NCBI GenBank assembly: GCA_902595515.1
Contig: CACJQK010000001.1
Coordinates: 62,001 to 126,000, forward strand
Source of the DNA: an uncultured SAR116 cluster alpha proteobacterium
Lineage (GTDB): Bacteria > Pseudomonadota > Alphaproteobacteria > Puniceispirillales > Marisalimonadaceae
Reading direction: 5' to 3'
DNA length: 64,000 bases
Under the pieces are notes generated by a model. That model saw nothing but the letters and a program-made list of their open reading frames with translations, searched no databases and had not been told where the DNA came from. Position numbers and translations under genes: made by a program. Shown one piece after another: positions 50,365 to 58,560 of this stretch (positions are counted from its first letter, which is position 1; every line of letters begins with the position of its first letter).

Positions 50365-51123
50365 TTGGAATTTACTGATACCATTATTATGATACCTGCT
50401 AGATTAGGTTCGTCAAGACTCCCAAATAAACCTCTTCTTAAAATCAATGGTATCCCATTAATAATTCATGCATACAATTGTGCAAAAAATACAAAATTAA
50501 ATGTGCCAGTAATTGTAGCAACTGATGATAAATTAATTTTAAAAACTGTGAATGATTGGGGAGGGACTGCATTAATGACCTCGCATCAACATGAAAGTGG
50601 ATCAGACAGAATATTAGAAGCTCTAGAAAAATTTGATCCTGAAAAAAAGTACAAAAATATTATCCATCTGCAAGGGGATCTTGTAAATATTTCAGGAGAT
50701 TTAATTCAAAAATTAGCCCAGGTAGCTAATGATCCATTGAAAGAAATTACAACCGTTATTGTTAAAGCTTCTCCTGACGAGTTTGATGACCCATCAGTTG
50801 TCAAAGTAGCAGTAGCTTTCAAAAAAGATAATCCAAAAATAGGCGATGTTGGAAAAGCATTATATTTCAGCAGAGCTTGCATTCCTTCAGGAGGTAAAAA
50901 TATTTGGCATCATATCGGTATCTATGCTTGGCGAAGAAGTATATTAGAAGAATTTGTAAAATTAAAACCTTCTCCACTTGAAAAATCAGAAAAACTTGAA
51001 CAACTTCGTGCACTTGAATCAGGAATGCAGATACATACAATTATTACATCTGAACATCCAATTGGGGTGGATACTAAATCAGATTTGAAGAAAGCAGAAA
51101 ATTATTTTAAAGACTTAATTTAG
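50365..51123 (+). CDS. kdsB: 3-deoxy-manno-octulosonate cytidylyltransferase
   Basis: KdsB makes CMP-KDO from KDO and CTP for lipopolysaccharide. In this 252-aa protein it has MIPARLGSSRLPNKPLL, VIVATDD, ALMTSHQHESGSDRILEAL, NIIHLQGDLVNISG, GKALYFSRACIPSGGKN and HHIGIYAWRRSILEEFVKL, and ends with EHPIGVDTKSDL. TTG is the start, 8 bases after GGAG. Its presence with the ArnT-like set shows the cell has a KDO-containing outer membrane. The gene is followed by pheA at 43 bases. Confidence 0.95.
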   Translation: MEFTDTIIMIPARLGSSRLPNKPLLKINGIPLIIHAYNCAKNTKLNVPVIVATDDKLILKTVNDWGGTALMTSHQHESGSDRILEALEKFDPEKKYKNIIHLQGDLVNISGDLIQKLAQVANDPLKEITTVIVKASPDEFDDPSVVKVAVAFKKDNPKIGDVGKALYFSRACIPSGGKNIWHHIGIYAWRRSILEEFVKLKPSPLEKSEKLEQLRALESGMQIHTIITSEHPIGVDTKSDLKKAENYFKDLI

Positions 51124-51166
51124 TTATTCATATAATAAAATATAAAAAACTATATAGAGATAAAAA

Positions 51167-52015
51167 ATGAAAGATAAAAGTAAACTTATAATTGCTTTTC
51201 AAGGTATGGCTGGCGCATATTCAAATATGGCATGTGAAGCTTATTTTCCTAACTCTAAAACTCTAGCATGTACTTCATTTGAGGACATGCTTAACTCTAC
51301 CAAAATCGGTGAATCAGATTACGCAATGGTTCCTGTAGAAAATTCTTTAGCAGGGAGGGTTGCAGACATTCATCATTTAATACCAGAAAGTGGATTGTTC
51401 ATAGTTGGTGAACATTTTCAAAGAGTAAATCATCAATTACTAGGACTAAAAACTTCTAAACTAGAAAATCTAAAATATATCAAAAGTCATGCACAAGGAC
51501 TTGCTCAATGTAGAAAATTCATAAAAAAACATAACCTTATCCCAATACAACATATAGATACTGCTGGAGCAGCTGAGGAAGTTTCAAGGTTAGAAGATCC
51601 TAAAATTGCTGCAATCGCTTCAAACATGGCAGCAAAAATCTATAACTTACAAATATTGAAAAATAACATTGAGGATGCAGAACACAATACTACAAGATTT
51701 TTAATAATGGCTAAAGATCCTCAGAAACCATCTGCTGACATTTCAATTCCTGTAACTACTATAATATTTGAGGTTAGATCAGTTCCGGCTGCTTTATATA
51801 AAGTATTAGGTGGATTTGCTACTAACGGCATAAATCTTACTAAACTTGAAAGTTATATTGGTGGCAAGGAGATGAACGCAGCAAGATTTTATGTTGATGC
51901 AGAAGGCCATCCAGATACGAAACCTATGCAAAATGCTCTTGAAGAAATGTACTTTTATAGCGAGCCTAGTTCAGTTAAAATAATTGGGACTTACTCTAGA
52001 GCTAAGAAAATCTAA
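51167..52015 (+). CDS. pheA: Prephenate dehydratase
   Basis: This 282-aa enzyme turns prephenate into phenylpyruvate in phenylalanine synthesis. It shows FQGMAGAYSNMACEAYFP, YAMVPVENSLAGRVADIHHL, HFQRVNHQLLG, SHAQGLAQCRKF and NTTRFLIMAKD, then a C-terminal ACT domain (SVPAALYKVLGGFATNGINLTKLESY) for feedback control by phenylalanine. It has no chorismate mutase domain. It lies between kdsB and the SRP RNA gene, a typical alphaproteobacterial order. Confidence 0.95.
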   Translation: MKDKSKLIIAFQGMAGAYSNMACEAYFPNSKTLACTSFEDMLNSTKIGESDYAMVPVENSLAGRVADIHHLIPESGLFIVGEHFQRVNHQLLGLKTSKLENLKYIKSHAQGLAQCRKFIKKHNLIPIQHIDTAGAAEEVSRLEDPKIAAIASNMAAKIYNLQILKNNIEDAEHNTTRFLIMAKDPQKPSADISIPVTTIIFEVRSVPAALYKVLGGFATNGINLTKLESYIGGKEMNAARFYVDAEGHPDTKPMQNALEEMYFYSEPSSVKIIGTYSRAKKI

Positions 52016-52071
52016 TATAGAAAAACACAGAAATTCTTGCATATTATTGTTATTTATAACATATATATTTG

Positions 52072-52161
52072 TGAAGGGTCACACGGACGTAATTCTTGCC
52101 AATCCGGTCAGGTCCGAAAGGAAGCAGCCGTAACAATGATAGCGGGTTGTGAGGCCCTTCG
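52072..52161 (+). ncRNA. ffs: Signal recognition particle 4.5S RNA
   Basis: The core GGTCAGGTCCGAAAGGAAGC at 52107-52126 is the universal SRP helix 8 sequence with its GAAA-like tetraloop region. The ends GAAGGG (52073-52078) and CCCTTC (52155-52160) pair to close a hairpin of about 90 bases, with further internal pairing. A TTGCAT (52037-52042) and TATATA (52062-52067) suitably placed upstream may be its promoter. It lies between pheA and dnaX, its usual place in alphaproteobacteria. It targets membrane proteins with Ffh. Confidence 0.95.
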
Positions 52162-52197
52162 TTTTAGTGATTAAAAACGAGATATCAAATAAGTAAT

Positions 52198-53910
52198 ATT
52201 AATGAACAAAATAATTATAGAGTTTTAGCTCGTAAATATAGACCAAATGATTTTAGTGAATTAATTGGACAAGATACACTAGTCAAAACTTTTAAAAACG
52301 CTCTTAACAAAGGTAGATTAGCTCACGCATTCCTCTTGACTGGTATAAGAGGTGTTGGCAAAACTACTACGGCTAGAATAATCGCTAAAGCCTTAAATTG
52401 TATTGGAGATGGCAGTAAAGAAGATCCCTCTTTTGAAATTTGTAATAATTGCTCACCGTGCAAATCTATAAATAATGGAAATTTTCTTGATGTGATTGAG
52501 GTCGACGCCGCTAGCAGAACAGGAGTAGATGGCATAAGAGAAATAATTGACTCTGTTATATATTCACCAAATAATGCAAGATACAAGGTTTATATTATAG
52601 ATGAAGTTCATATGTTGTCTAACGCAGCATTTAATGCTCTTTTAAAAACCTTAGAAGAACCTCCACAAAATGTGAAATTCATTTTCGCAACAACTGAAAT
52701 TAAAAAAATACCTGCAACAATAATTTCAAGATGTCAAAAATTTGATCTTCAAAGAGTTGATTTAAAAACATTGTCAAATCATTTACAAAACATCTGTCAA
52801 AATGAAAGCATTTCTTATGAAATTGATTCCATCTCACATATCTGTAAAGCAAGCGAAGGATCTGTAAGAGATGCTTTATCGTTACTAGATCAAGCAGCAT
52901 CTTTATGTGGCGACGATATTAAGGAACAAATAGTCTTAAATATGCTTGGATTAAGCGGTTACGAAAAAAACATTGAATTGTTTGAACTATGTTTATCAAA
53001 TCAATGTAGCGAAGCTTTAAAAGTTTATGATGACATTTTACAAAATGGCGTTCAACCACTTCAAATCATCTCAAACCTCCTGGAGATAAGTCATTTAGCA
53101 TCAAAAATCAATGTTATTAAATCAGATACTAATATGACTGAGCCCATACAAAAAAAAATTTCTGAATTTTCTACAAATGGATTACCAAAACTAGTCAGAT
53201 TATGGCAAATTTTAATTAAAAGTTTTGAAGAATTAAAATATGCTCCTAATGAAGAACAAGCAGGTTCAATGGCAATAATTAAATTATGTTATGGATCATC
53301 ACTTCCAGATCCAAGTCAATTTCTAGAAAAAATAACAGTACAAACAAACACTCAATCAGATAATAAACAAACTAAAGTTTCTAAGACTAAAAACTATAAA
53401 GAAAAAACAATTGAAGATAATATAACTGATTATAAAGAAGAGAAATCAGAAAATGATCAAACCAAAGTTTCTGAAGCACATTCTCAAGACAAGTTAAACA
53501 AAGAAGTTATAGTTAATAATGAAGAAAAATCAGAAAATTTTAAAATTCCAGATTCTTTTGAAAGTATGTTGGATTTACTTTTAAAAAACAAAGAATCGCT
53601 ACTTCATGCTCAATTAATTAATAATGTCCATCTAGTATCTTTTGAAAAACAAAGTATAAAGCTAAGATTAAAATTCAAGTCTGAAACAGAAATTCTAAAA
53701 AAATTATCTTCTACTTTAGAAAGTATAACAAATAAAAAATGGAGTATAACTCATTCTGAAGAAAATGGAGAAAAAACTGTAGTTGAAAAACAAATTATTG
53801 AATTGAATAAACAGAAAGAACAAATTAAAGCAAATCCTCATTTTGCAGAAGTTTTCAAACATTTTCCTCAGGCTGAAATAACTTCAATTGAAAATAAAAA
53901 ATCTAATTAA
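52198..53910 (+). CDS. dnaX: DNA polymerase III subunits gamma/tau with probable non-canonical AUU start
   Basis: DnaX is the clamp-loader ATPase. Its N-terminus NEQNNYRVLARKYRP and FSELIGQD are encoded in frame, followed by Walker A GIRGVGKTT, zinc-binding C-x8-C-x2-C (NCIGDG...CNNCSPC), Walker B IIDEVHML and SEGSVRDALSLLDQA. The first TTG is at 52336, beyond the conserved start. No ATG, GTG or TTG is in frame back to the stop at 52168-52170. ATT at 52198-52200 would give 570 aa and a normal N-terminus. The ATG at 52202 is in another frame; one inserted A after it would restore a usual gene. The long basic-acidic linker (about 380-440) precedes the C-terminal domain. Confidence 0.88.
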   Translation: MNEQNNYRVLARKYRPNDFSELIGQDTLVKTFKNALNKGRLAHAFLLTGIRGVGKTTTARIIAKALNCIGDGSKEDPSFEICNNCSPCKSINNGNFLDVIEVDAASRTGVDGIREIIDSVIYSPNNARYKVYIIDEVHMLSNAAFNALLKTLEEPPQNVKFIFATTEIKKIPATIISRCQKFDLQRVDLKTLSNHLQNICQNESISYEIDSISHICKASEGSVRDALSLLDQAASLCGDDIKEQIVLNMLGLSGYEKNIELFELCLSNQCSEALKVYDDILQNGVQPLQIISNLLEISHLASKINVIKSDTNMTEPIQKKISEFSTNGLPKLVRLWQILIKSFEELKYAPNEEQAGSMAIIKLCYGSSLPDPSQFLEKITVQTNTQSDNKQTKVSKTKNYKEKTIEDNITDYKEEKSENDQTKVSEAHSQDKLNKEVIVNNEEKSENFKIPDSFESMLDLLLKNKESLLHAQLINNVHLVSFEKQSIKLRLKFKSETEILKKLSSTLESITNKKWSITHSEENGEKTVVEKQIIELNKQKEQIKANPHFAEVFKHFPQAEITSIENKKSN

Positions 53911-53930
53911 TTTGAATTTAGAAAATTAAA

Positions 53931-54524
53931 ATGTCTGAACAATATCTAGAAAAACTAATTAAAAAAATATCACGGCTTCCTGGTTTAGGCCCTAGGTCAT
54001 CAAGAAGGGTTGTTTTACACTTATTAAAAGATAAACATAAATTACTATTACCACTTATTGAAGATTTGAGCACAGTAGCAAATAACATAAAAAGTTGTAT
54101 TGAATGTGGTAATTTAGATGATAATGAAATCTGTCAAATTTGCAAAGATACTTCTAGAAATCAAAACTTATTATGCGTAGTTGAAACAGTTGCAGATTTG
54201 TGGGCCTTGGAGAGATCCAATATTTATAATGGAAAATATCATATATTAGGTGGTGTTTTGTCTGCCATAGATGGTGTCAATCCAGAGCAACTTAATATTA
54301 CTTCTTTAGAAAAAAGATTAGAAAAAAATTCTATCACAGAAATAATTATTGCAATGTCAGCTACACTTGACGGACAAACAACCGCACATTATTTGGCAGA
54401 AATATTGAGTAAATTTAATATTGACATTACAAGATTAGCCCATGGCTTACCAGTTGGCGGAGAATTAGACTTTTTGGACGATGGAACAATTGCACAAGCT
54501 TTAAAAGCTAGAAACAAATTATAA
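53931..54524 (+). CDS. recR: Recombination protein RecR
   Basis: This 197-aa protein acts with RecF and RecO in loading RecA at gaps. It has the helix-hairpin-helix SRLPGLGPRSSRRVVLHLL, the C4 zinc finger CIECGNLDDNEICQIC, and a Toprim domain with LCVVETVADLWALE, YHILGGVLSAIDGVNPE and TRLAHGLPVGGELDFLDDGT. Length is normal. It follows dnaX by 20 bases. The small ybaB gene, usually between them, is absent. Confidence 0.95.
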   Translation: MSEQYLEKLIKKISRLPGLGPRSSRRVVLHLLKDKHKLLLPLIEDLSTVANNIKSCIECGNLDDNEICQICKDTSRNQNLLCVVETVADLWALERSNIYNGKYHILGGVLSAIDGVNPEQLNITSLEKRLEKNSITEIIIAMSATLDGQTTAHYLAEILSKFNIDITRLAHGLPVGGELDFLDDGTIAQALKARNKL

Positions 54525-54525
54525 C

Positions 54526-55563
54526 TTATTCACTCAATTTTTTGTCACTTACATCAATAGAAGTTATAACACTACCTCTATTTTCAATTTTTCTATGTGA
54601 AATTTTAACTTCTTCTAAATCTTTTCTTGCTAACTCAAAATGCTTATCAAGTTTTAAAATTCTATCAGCTAACAAATTTAAATCATTAGTTAACTTATCT
54701 ACTTCGATTTGTATTTTTCCTGCTGTTTGACTCATCGTAGCATCTCTTAATATTGCCCTTACGGTATGCAAAAGCAGCATTAAATTATCAGGTCCTGCCA
54801 TATAAACCTTCTTATTTCTGCTTTCATTAACTAGTTTTGGAAACCTAATATTAATTTCTGAATAAATTGACTCACTAGGAAGAAACATTATAGCTGAGTC
54901 TGCTGTTTCACCCGGTGAAATATATTTATCAGCAATATCTTTAATATGCTTTTGAACTGCATTATGAAATGATTTTAAATTATCTTTTTTTTCTTGTTCA
55001 TTTGAAGAATTTGCAAATTTTTTATAATCCTCTAGTGGAAATTTTGAATCTATACAAATTGAACCAGGTGGTTGTGGCATTTTTACAATGCAGTCAACCC
55101 TAGTATTAGATATTAGTGTATATTGAAATTGGTATGCATTCTGAGGAAGTGCATCTTTAACTATATTTTCTAGTTGAACCTCGCCAAAAGCTCCTCTAAG
55201 TTGTTTGTTTGACAAAATATTTTGTAGATCATTTACCTGAGTTGATAAAGAATGGATATTCTCTTGAGCTCTATCAATAATTGCTAATCTCTCGTGCATC
55301 TCCATAAGAGATTTTTGTGTATTTTGGGTTTGTTGTGTAAGACTATTACCAATAGAGTTCCCAAAGTAACCCAACCTCTTTTCAATGCTACTGCTTAATT
55401 GAGACACTGCTCCTTTTAATTCAGCGATTTGGTTTAATTCATGATTTAGAGGTGTGTTAAGATTTTTATTTTTATTTTCAAAATATAATTTACATATTAA
55501 AAAAATTATGATTGAGAGTATAAATAAAGAAATGATAAATATGATTAAATATTTTAAATCCAT
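54526..55563 (-). CDS. rmuC: DNA recombination protein RmuC
   Basis: This 345-aa protein has one N-terminal membrane helix (residues 5-25), a coiled-coil (30-110) and the RmuC core with LRGAFGEVQLENIVKDALPQ, YQFQYTLISNTRVDCIVKMP, ICIDSKFPLEDYKKF, DSAIMFLPSESIYSEI and NLMLLLHTVRAILRD. The core matches a restriction-nuclease-like fold thought to limit inversions. Convergent to recR with only one base between stops. It is divergent from def. The biochemical role is not well known. Confidence 0.92.
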   Translation of the reverse strand: MDLKYLIIFIISLFILSIIIFLICKLYFENKNKNLNTPLNHELNQIAELKGAVSQLSSSIEKRLGYFGNSIGNSLTQQTQNTQKSLMEMHERLAIIDRAQENIHSLSTQVNDLQNILSNKQLRGAFGEVQLENIVKDALPQNAYQFQYTLISNTRVDCIVKMPQPPGSICIDSKFPLEDYKKFANSSNEQEKKDNLKSFHNAVQKHIKDIADKYISPGETADSAIMFLPSESIYSEINIRFPKLVNESRNKKVYMAGPDNLMLLLHTVRAILRDATMSQTAGKIQIEVDKLTNDLNLLADRILKLDKHFELARKDLEEVKISHRKIENRGSVITSIDVSDKKLSE

Positions 55564-55643
55564 TTTGTCTCCAAATTAAGATAATATAATATTACAAATT
55601 GTTTTTAAATTAACTAGCATAAAATACATAAGGATTTTGCTAA

Positions 55644-56210
55644 ATGAGCCTAAGAAAAATTATTAAAGTACCTAATCCTTTTTTGAAAGTTACTGCTAAA
55701 CCTGTAACAGTTATTGATGAAGATATTTTAACCATTCTAGATGATATGATGGAAACTATGTATCATGCAAATGGTATTGGTTTAGCCGCTACACAAATTG
55801 CAATTGATAAGAGATTAATTGTAATGGATTGTGGAAAAACAAAGTTTGCAACTAATAATATATCAGAAGAAGAATATAATGAAAAAATAAAGGATAAACA
55901 ATTTGAACCTTTTCCAATTAAAATGATTAACCCAGAAATAATAAGTTTAGGTAAAAATCTTGAAGAAAGAGAAGAGGGTTGCTTGTCTATACCTGGATAC
56001 AACGCAAAAATCAAAAGACCATCATCCTTAAAAGTAAAGTATACTGACGAAAATAAAAAAGATAATATCATTGATGCTGAGGGATTGTTAGCAACTTGCA
56101 TTCAACATGAAATAGATCATTTAAATGGTATTCTTTTTATTGATCATCTATCAAAGTTAAAAAGAGAAATAATTCTTAAAAAAGCTATCAAAGAATACTC
56201 TAAAAATTAA
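55644..56210 (+). CDS. def: Peptide deformylase
   Basis: This 188-aa metalloenzyme removes the formyl group from new proteins. The three motifs are HANGIGLAATQ (motif 1), EGCLSIPG (motif 2, metal Cys) and QHEIDHLNG (motif 3, HExxH metal histidines). The length is normal. It is first in a def-fmt-truA operon. There is a long loop between motif 1 and 2 with KDKQFEPFPIKMINPEI. Confidence 0.95.
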   Translation: MSLRKIIKVPNPFLKVTAKPVTVIDEDILTILDDMMETMYHANGIGLAATQIAIDKRLIVMDCGKTKFATNNISEEEYNEKIKDKQFEPFPIKMINPEIISLGKNLEEREEGCLSIPGYNAKIKRPSSLKVKYTDENKKDNIIDAEGLLATCIQHEIDHLNGILFIDHLSKLKREIILKKAIKEYSKN

Positions 56211-56233
56211 AACGTTACGAATACGAGGATTAG

Positions 56234-57163
56234 TTGAATATAATATTTATGGGAACTCCTGATTTTGCTGTCCCTAGCCTGAGGCTTATGGAGAAAAATT
56301 ATAATATAGTTGCTGTTTATTCACAACCTGCTCGACCTAGTGGAAGAGGTATGAAAACAAAACTTTCTCCAGTTGAAAAAAATGCAAATGAATTAAATTT
56401 AAAAACAATTACTCCTACAACTTTAAAACAGGAAGATGTGTTTCTCCAATTTAAAAAACTTATGCCAGATTTAGTCGTAGTTGTTGCATATGGTTTGCTT
56501 CTACCTGAAAAGTTCTTGTTAACACCCAAATATGGTTGCATTAACGGTCATGCTAGCCTTTTACCAAGGTGGCGCGGCGCTGCTCCAATACAAAGAGCTA
56601 TAGAAGCAGGTGATTGTAAAACTGGTTCATGTATAATGTTAATGGAAAAGGGTATGGATACTGGACCAATACTATCTTCAAAGTCAATAAATATTCATAC
56701 TAGTGATACTTCTAAAACTATACATGATAAACTATCTAATTTGACTGCAGGAATGCTTGTAAAAACTATAAAAGAATTTATTGATGGGAAAATTGTGCCA
56801 ATCAAGCAAAAGGAGGAAGGTGTTAAATATGCAGAGAAAATTGATAAAGATGAGGCTATTATAAACTGGAGTTTGCCTTCGATTAATATTTTTAATAAAG
56901 TAAGAGCTTTTAATCCATTTCCAAGTACTTATACATTTTTATCTGGTGTTAAAATTAAAATTGTTGAAACCAAACTTTGTAAAGATAATCATCAATTTGA
57001 ACCAGGTACAATAATTGAATGTAACAGCAAAATAATTGTAGCATGTGGAAATAAATCATCGTTAGAGATTAAATACCTTCAAAAATCTGGGAAAAACGTA
57101 ATGTCTGTCAAAGATTTTCTCAATGGAACTAAAATAAGTATTGGTGAAAAATTTGGAAGTTAA
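56234..57163 (+). CDS. fmt: Methionyl-tRNA formyltransferase
   Basis: Fmt formylates initiator methionyl-tRNA with 10-formyltetrahydrofolate. In this 309-aa protein the features are IIFMGTPDFAVPSLRLM, VYSQPARPSGRGMK, VVVAYGLLLPEKFL, NGHASLLPRWRGAAPIQRAI (with catalytic Asn/His) and LMEKGMDTGPIL, then a C-terminal OB domain. The start is TTG at 56234, following ACGAGGA. The stop overlaps the truA start. It is cotranscribed with def. Confidence 0.95.
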   Translation: MNIIFMGTPDFAVPSLRLMEKNYNIVAVYSQPARPSGRGMKTKLSPVEKNANELNLKTITPTTLKQEDVFLQFKKLMPDLVVVVAYGLLLPEKFLLTPKYGCINGHASLLPRWRGAAPIQRAIEAGDCKTGSCIMLMEKGMDTGPILSSKSINIHTSDTSKTIHDKLSNLTAGMLVKTIKEFIDGKIVPIKQKEEGVKYAEKIDKDEAIINWSLPSINIFNKVRAFNPFPSTYTFLSGVKIKIVETKLCKDNHQFEPGTIIECNSKIIVACGNKSSLEIKYLQKSGKNVMSVKDFLNGTKISIGEKFGS

Positions 57164-57977
57164 TAAGACTGTTAAATATGCTTTACTAATTGAGTATGAT
57201 GGCAATAACTTAGTTGGCTGGCAAAAACAAAACGAAGGAATTTCTGTCCAAGGCAGTTTAGAAAAAGCTGCTAAAAATATTTTTAATCAGGAATTTGAAA
57301 TTCAAGGCTCTGGTAGAACTGATGCTGGAGTTCATGCCCTAGGACAAGTGGCTCATATAAATCTTCCACAAAATCATACATTATTAACTAAACATCCATT
57401 TTATATAATCTCTGCTTTCAACTCGCATTTAAGGAAATCTAATATTAGGGTAGTTTCTACTAAACAAGTTGAACCAGAGTTTAACGCTAGGTTCAGTGCT
57501 ATAAAACGTCATTATAAGTATAGAATTTTATGTCGTGCCGCACCACCTGGTATTGAAAAGGGAAAAGTTTGGCATTCAAGGAAAAAATTAAATATTCGAT
57601 TAATGGAAGAAGGAGCCAAACACTTAATTGGGAAGCATGATTTTACAAGTTTTAGAACTATAAATTGTCAAGCCAAATCTCCCCTTAGAACATTAAATAA
57701 AATATCACTATCATGTGTTGGTGATGAAATTATAATAAATATATCTGCAAAAAGTTTTTTACATAGTCAAGTAAGAATTATTGTAGGAACAATTTACAAA
57801 GTAGGTGACGAAACATTAAAGCCTAATGATATAAAAAACATTCTTGAAGGTAAAGACAGAAATCTTGCTGGGCCCACTGCTCCAGCAGAAGGTCTATATC
57901 TTGAAAAGGTAGAGTATCCAAGTAATTTACTTAATGATAATTGGCCAATTATTTATGACAATAATCAGTATAATTAA
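57153..57977 (+). CDS. truA: tRNA pseudouridine(38-40) synthase
   Basis: This enzyme of about 274 aa isomerises uridines 38-40 in the anticodon arm. It contains LLIEYDGNNLVGWQKQ, FEIQGSGRTDAGVHALGQVAH (catalytic Asp in R-T-D-AGVHA), FNARFSAIKRHYKYRIL, HSQVRIIVGTIYKVG and AGPTAPAEGLYLEKV. No ATG is available. TTG at 57153, GTG at 57144 and TTG at 57141 are the possible starts. The first gives the usual short lead and an 11-base overlap with fmt. It ends one base before a convergent membrane gene. Confidence 0.92.
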   Translation: MEVNKTVKYALLIEYDGNNLVGWQKQNEGISVQGSLEKAAKNIFNQEFEIQGSGRTDAGVHALGQVAHINLPQNHTLLTKHPFYIISAFNSHLRKSNIRVVSTKQVEPEFNARFSAIKRHYKYRILCRAAPPGIEKGKVWHSRKKLNIRLMEEGAKHLIGKHDFTSFRTINCQAKSPLRTLNKISLSCVGDEIIINISAKSFLHSQVRIIVGTIYKVGDETLKPNDIKNILEGKDRNLAGPTAPAEGLYLEKVEYPSNLLNDNWPIIYDNNQYN

Positions 57978-57978
57978 A

Positions 57979-58560
57979 TCAAATTGTCATTGATAATGAA
58001 CGTGAAAACATTCCTAAACTAGCTTCGATAATAACTGATAAGAAAATCATTCCCGTGGCTCCCCAACCAGTCAAACCAACCTCTTCTTTTCCAATACGCC
58101 ATAAAGAAAAAGTAACCCAAATTACTACCATAATACCAAAAAATACAAAAATTGATGGAGGTAAAATCAAACCTAATACGGCAAAACTTAACATTAAAAT
58201 GGCCTGAAAAGACTGTATCCAATTAAATGGTACAATAAATTTAAAGAACTTATCACCTTTCCCAATTTTTTCAAAAATTGTGTTGACTAAGATTGAGAAT
58301 AAACAAATGTCTATAATCGTAATTAGTAGTAATCTAGGTAATATCCCACTTTGAATATCACCATCAATATTCGATTTAATTCCATATGAAGCTAAAGTTG
58401 AGACAATTGCATTCACAAAAAAAACTATCCAACAACTATCCCAAAAACCATTTAAATTTAAGTTGAATAATTGAGAAGAATTACCTTTTTTCGACATAAA
58501 TTGAAAAGCAGATAAAAAACCATCTTTTACTACAAAAGGATTTGGAGGAAATTTAATCAT
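57979..58560 (-). CDS. Membrane protein of unknown function (YIP1-like)
   Basis: This 193-aa protein has five predicted helices: about residues 45-62, 80-98, 112-135, 135-152 and 165-185. The layout (N-terminal soluble lead, then five membrane helices) recalls the YIP1 family. No catalytic motif is seen. The ATG at 58560 overlaps the dapE stop by 8 bases, so it is coupled to dapE. It appears as a filler gene after the dap cluster. Function cannot be inferred. Confidence 0.62.
   Translation of the reverse strand: MIKFPPNPFVVKDGFLSAFQFMSKKGNSSQLFNLNLNGFWDSCWIVFFVNAIVSTLASYGIKSNIDGDIQSGILPRLLLITIIDICLFSILVNTIFEKIGKGDKFFKFIVPFNWIQSFQAILMLSFAVLGLILPPSIFVFFGIMVVIWVTFSLWRIGKEEVGLTGWGATGMIFLSVIIEASLGMFSRSLSMTI

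Noticed and set aside
52323..52586. 87-codon minus-strand frame within dnaX
   Set aside because: It is a shadow of the Walker A and zinc region of dnaX on the opposite strand.
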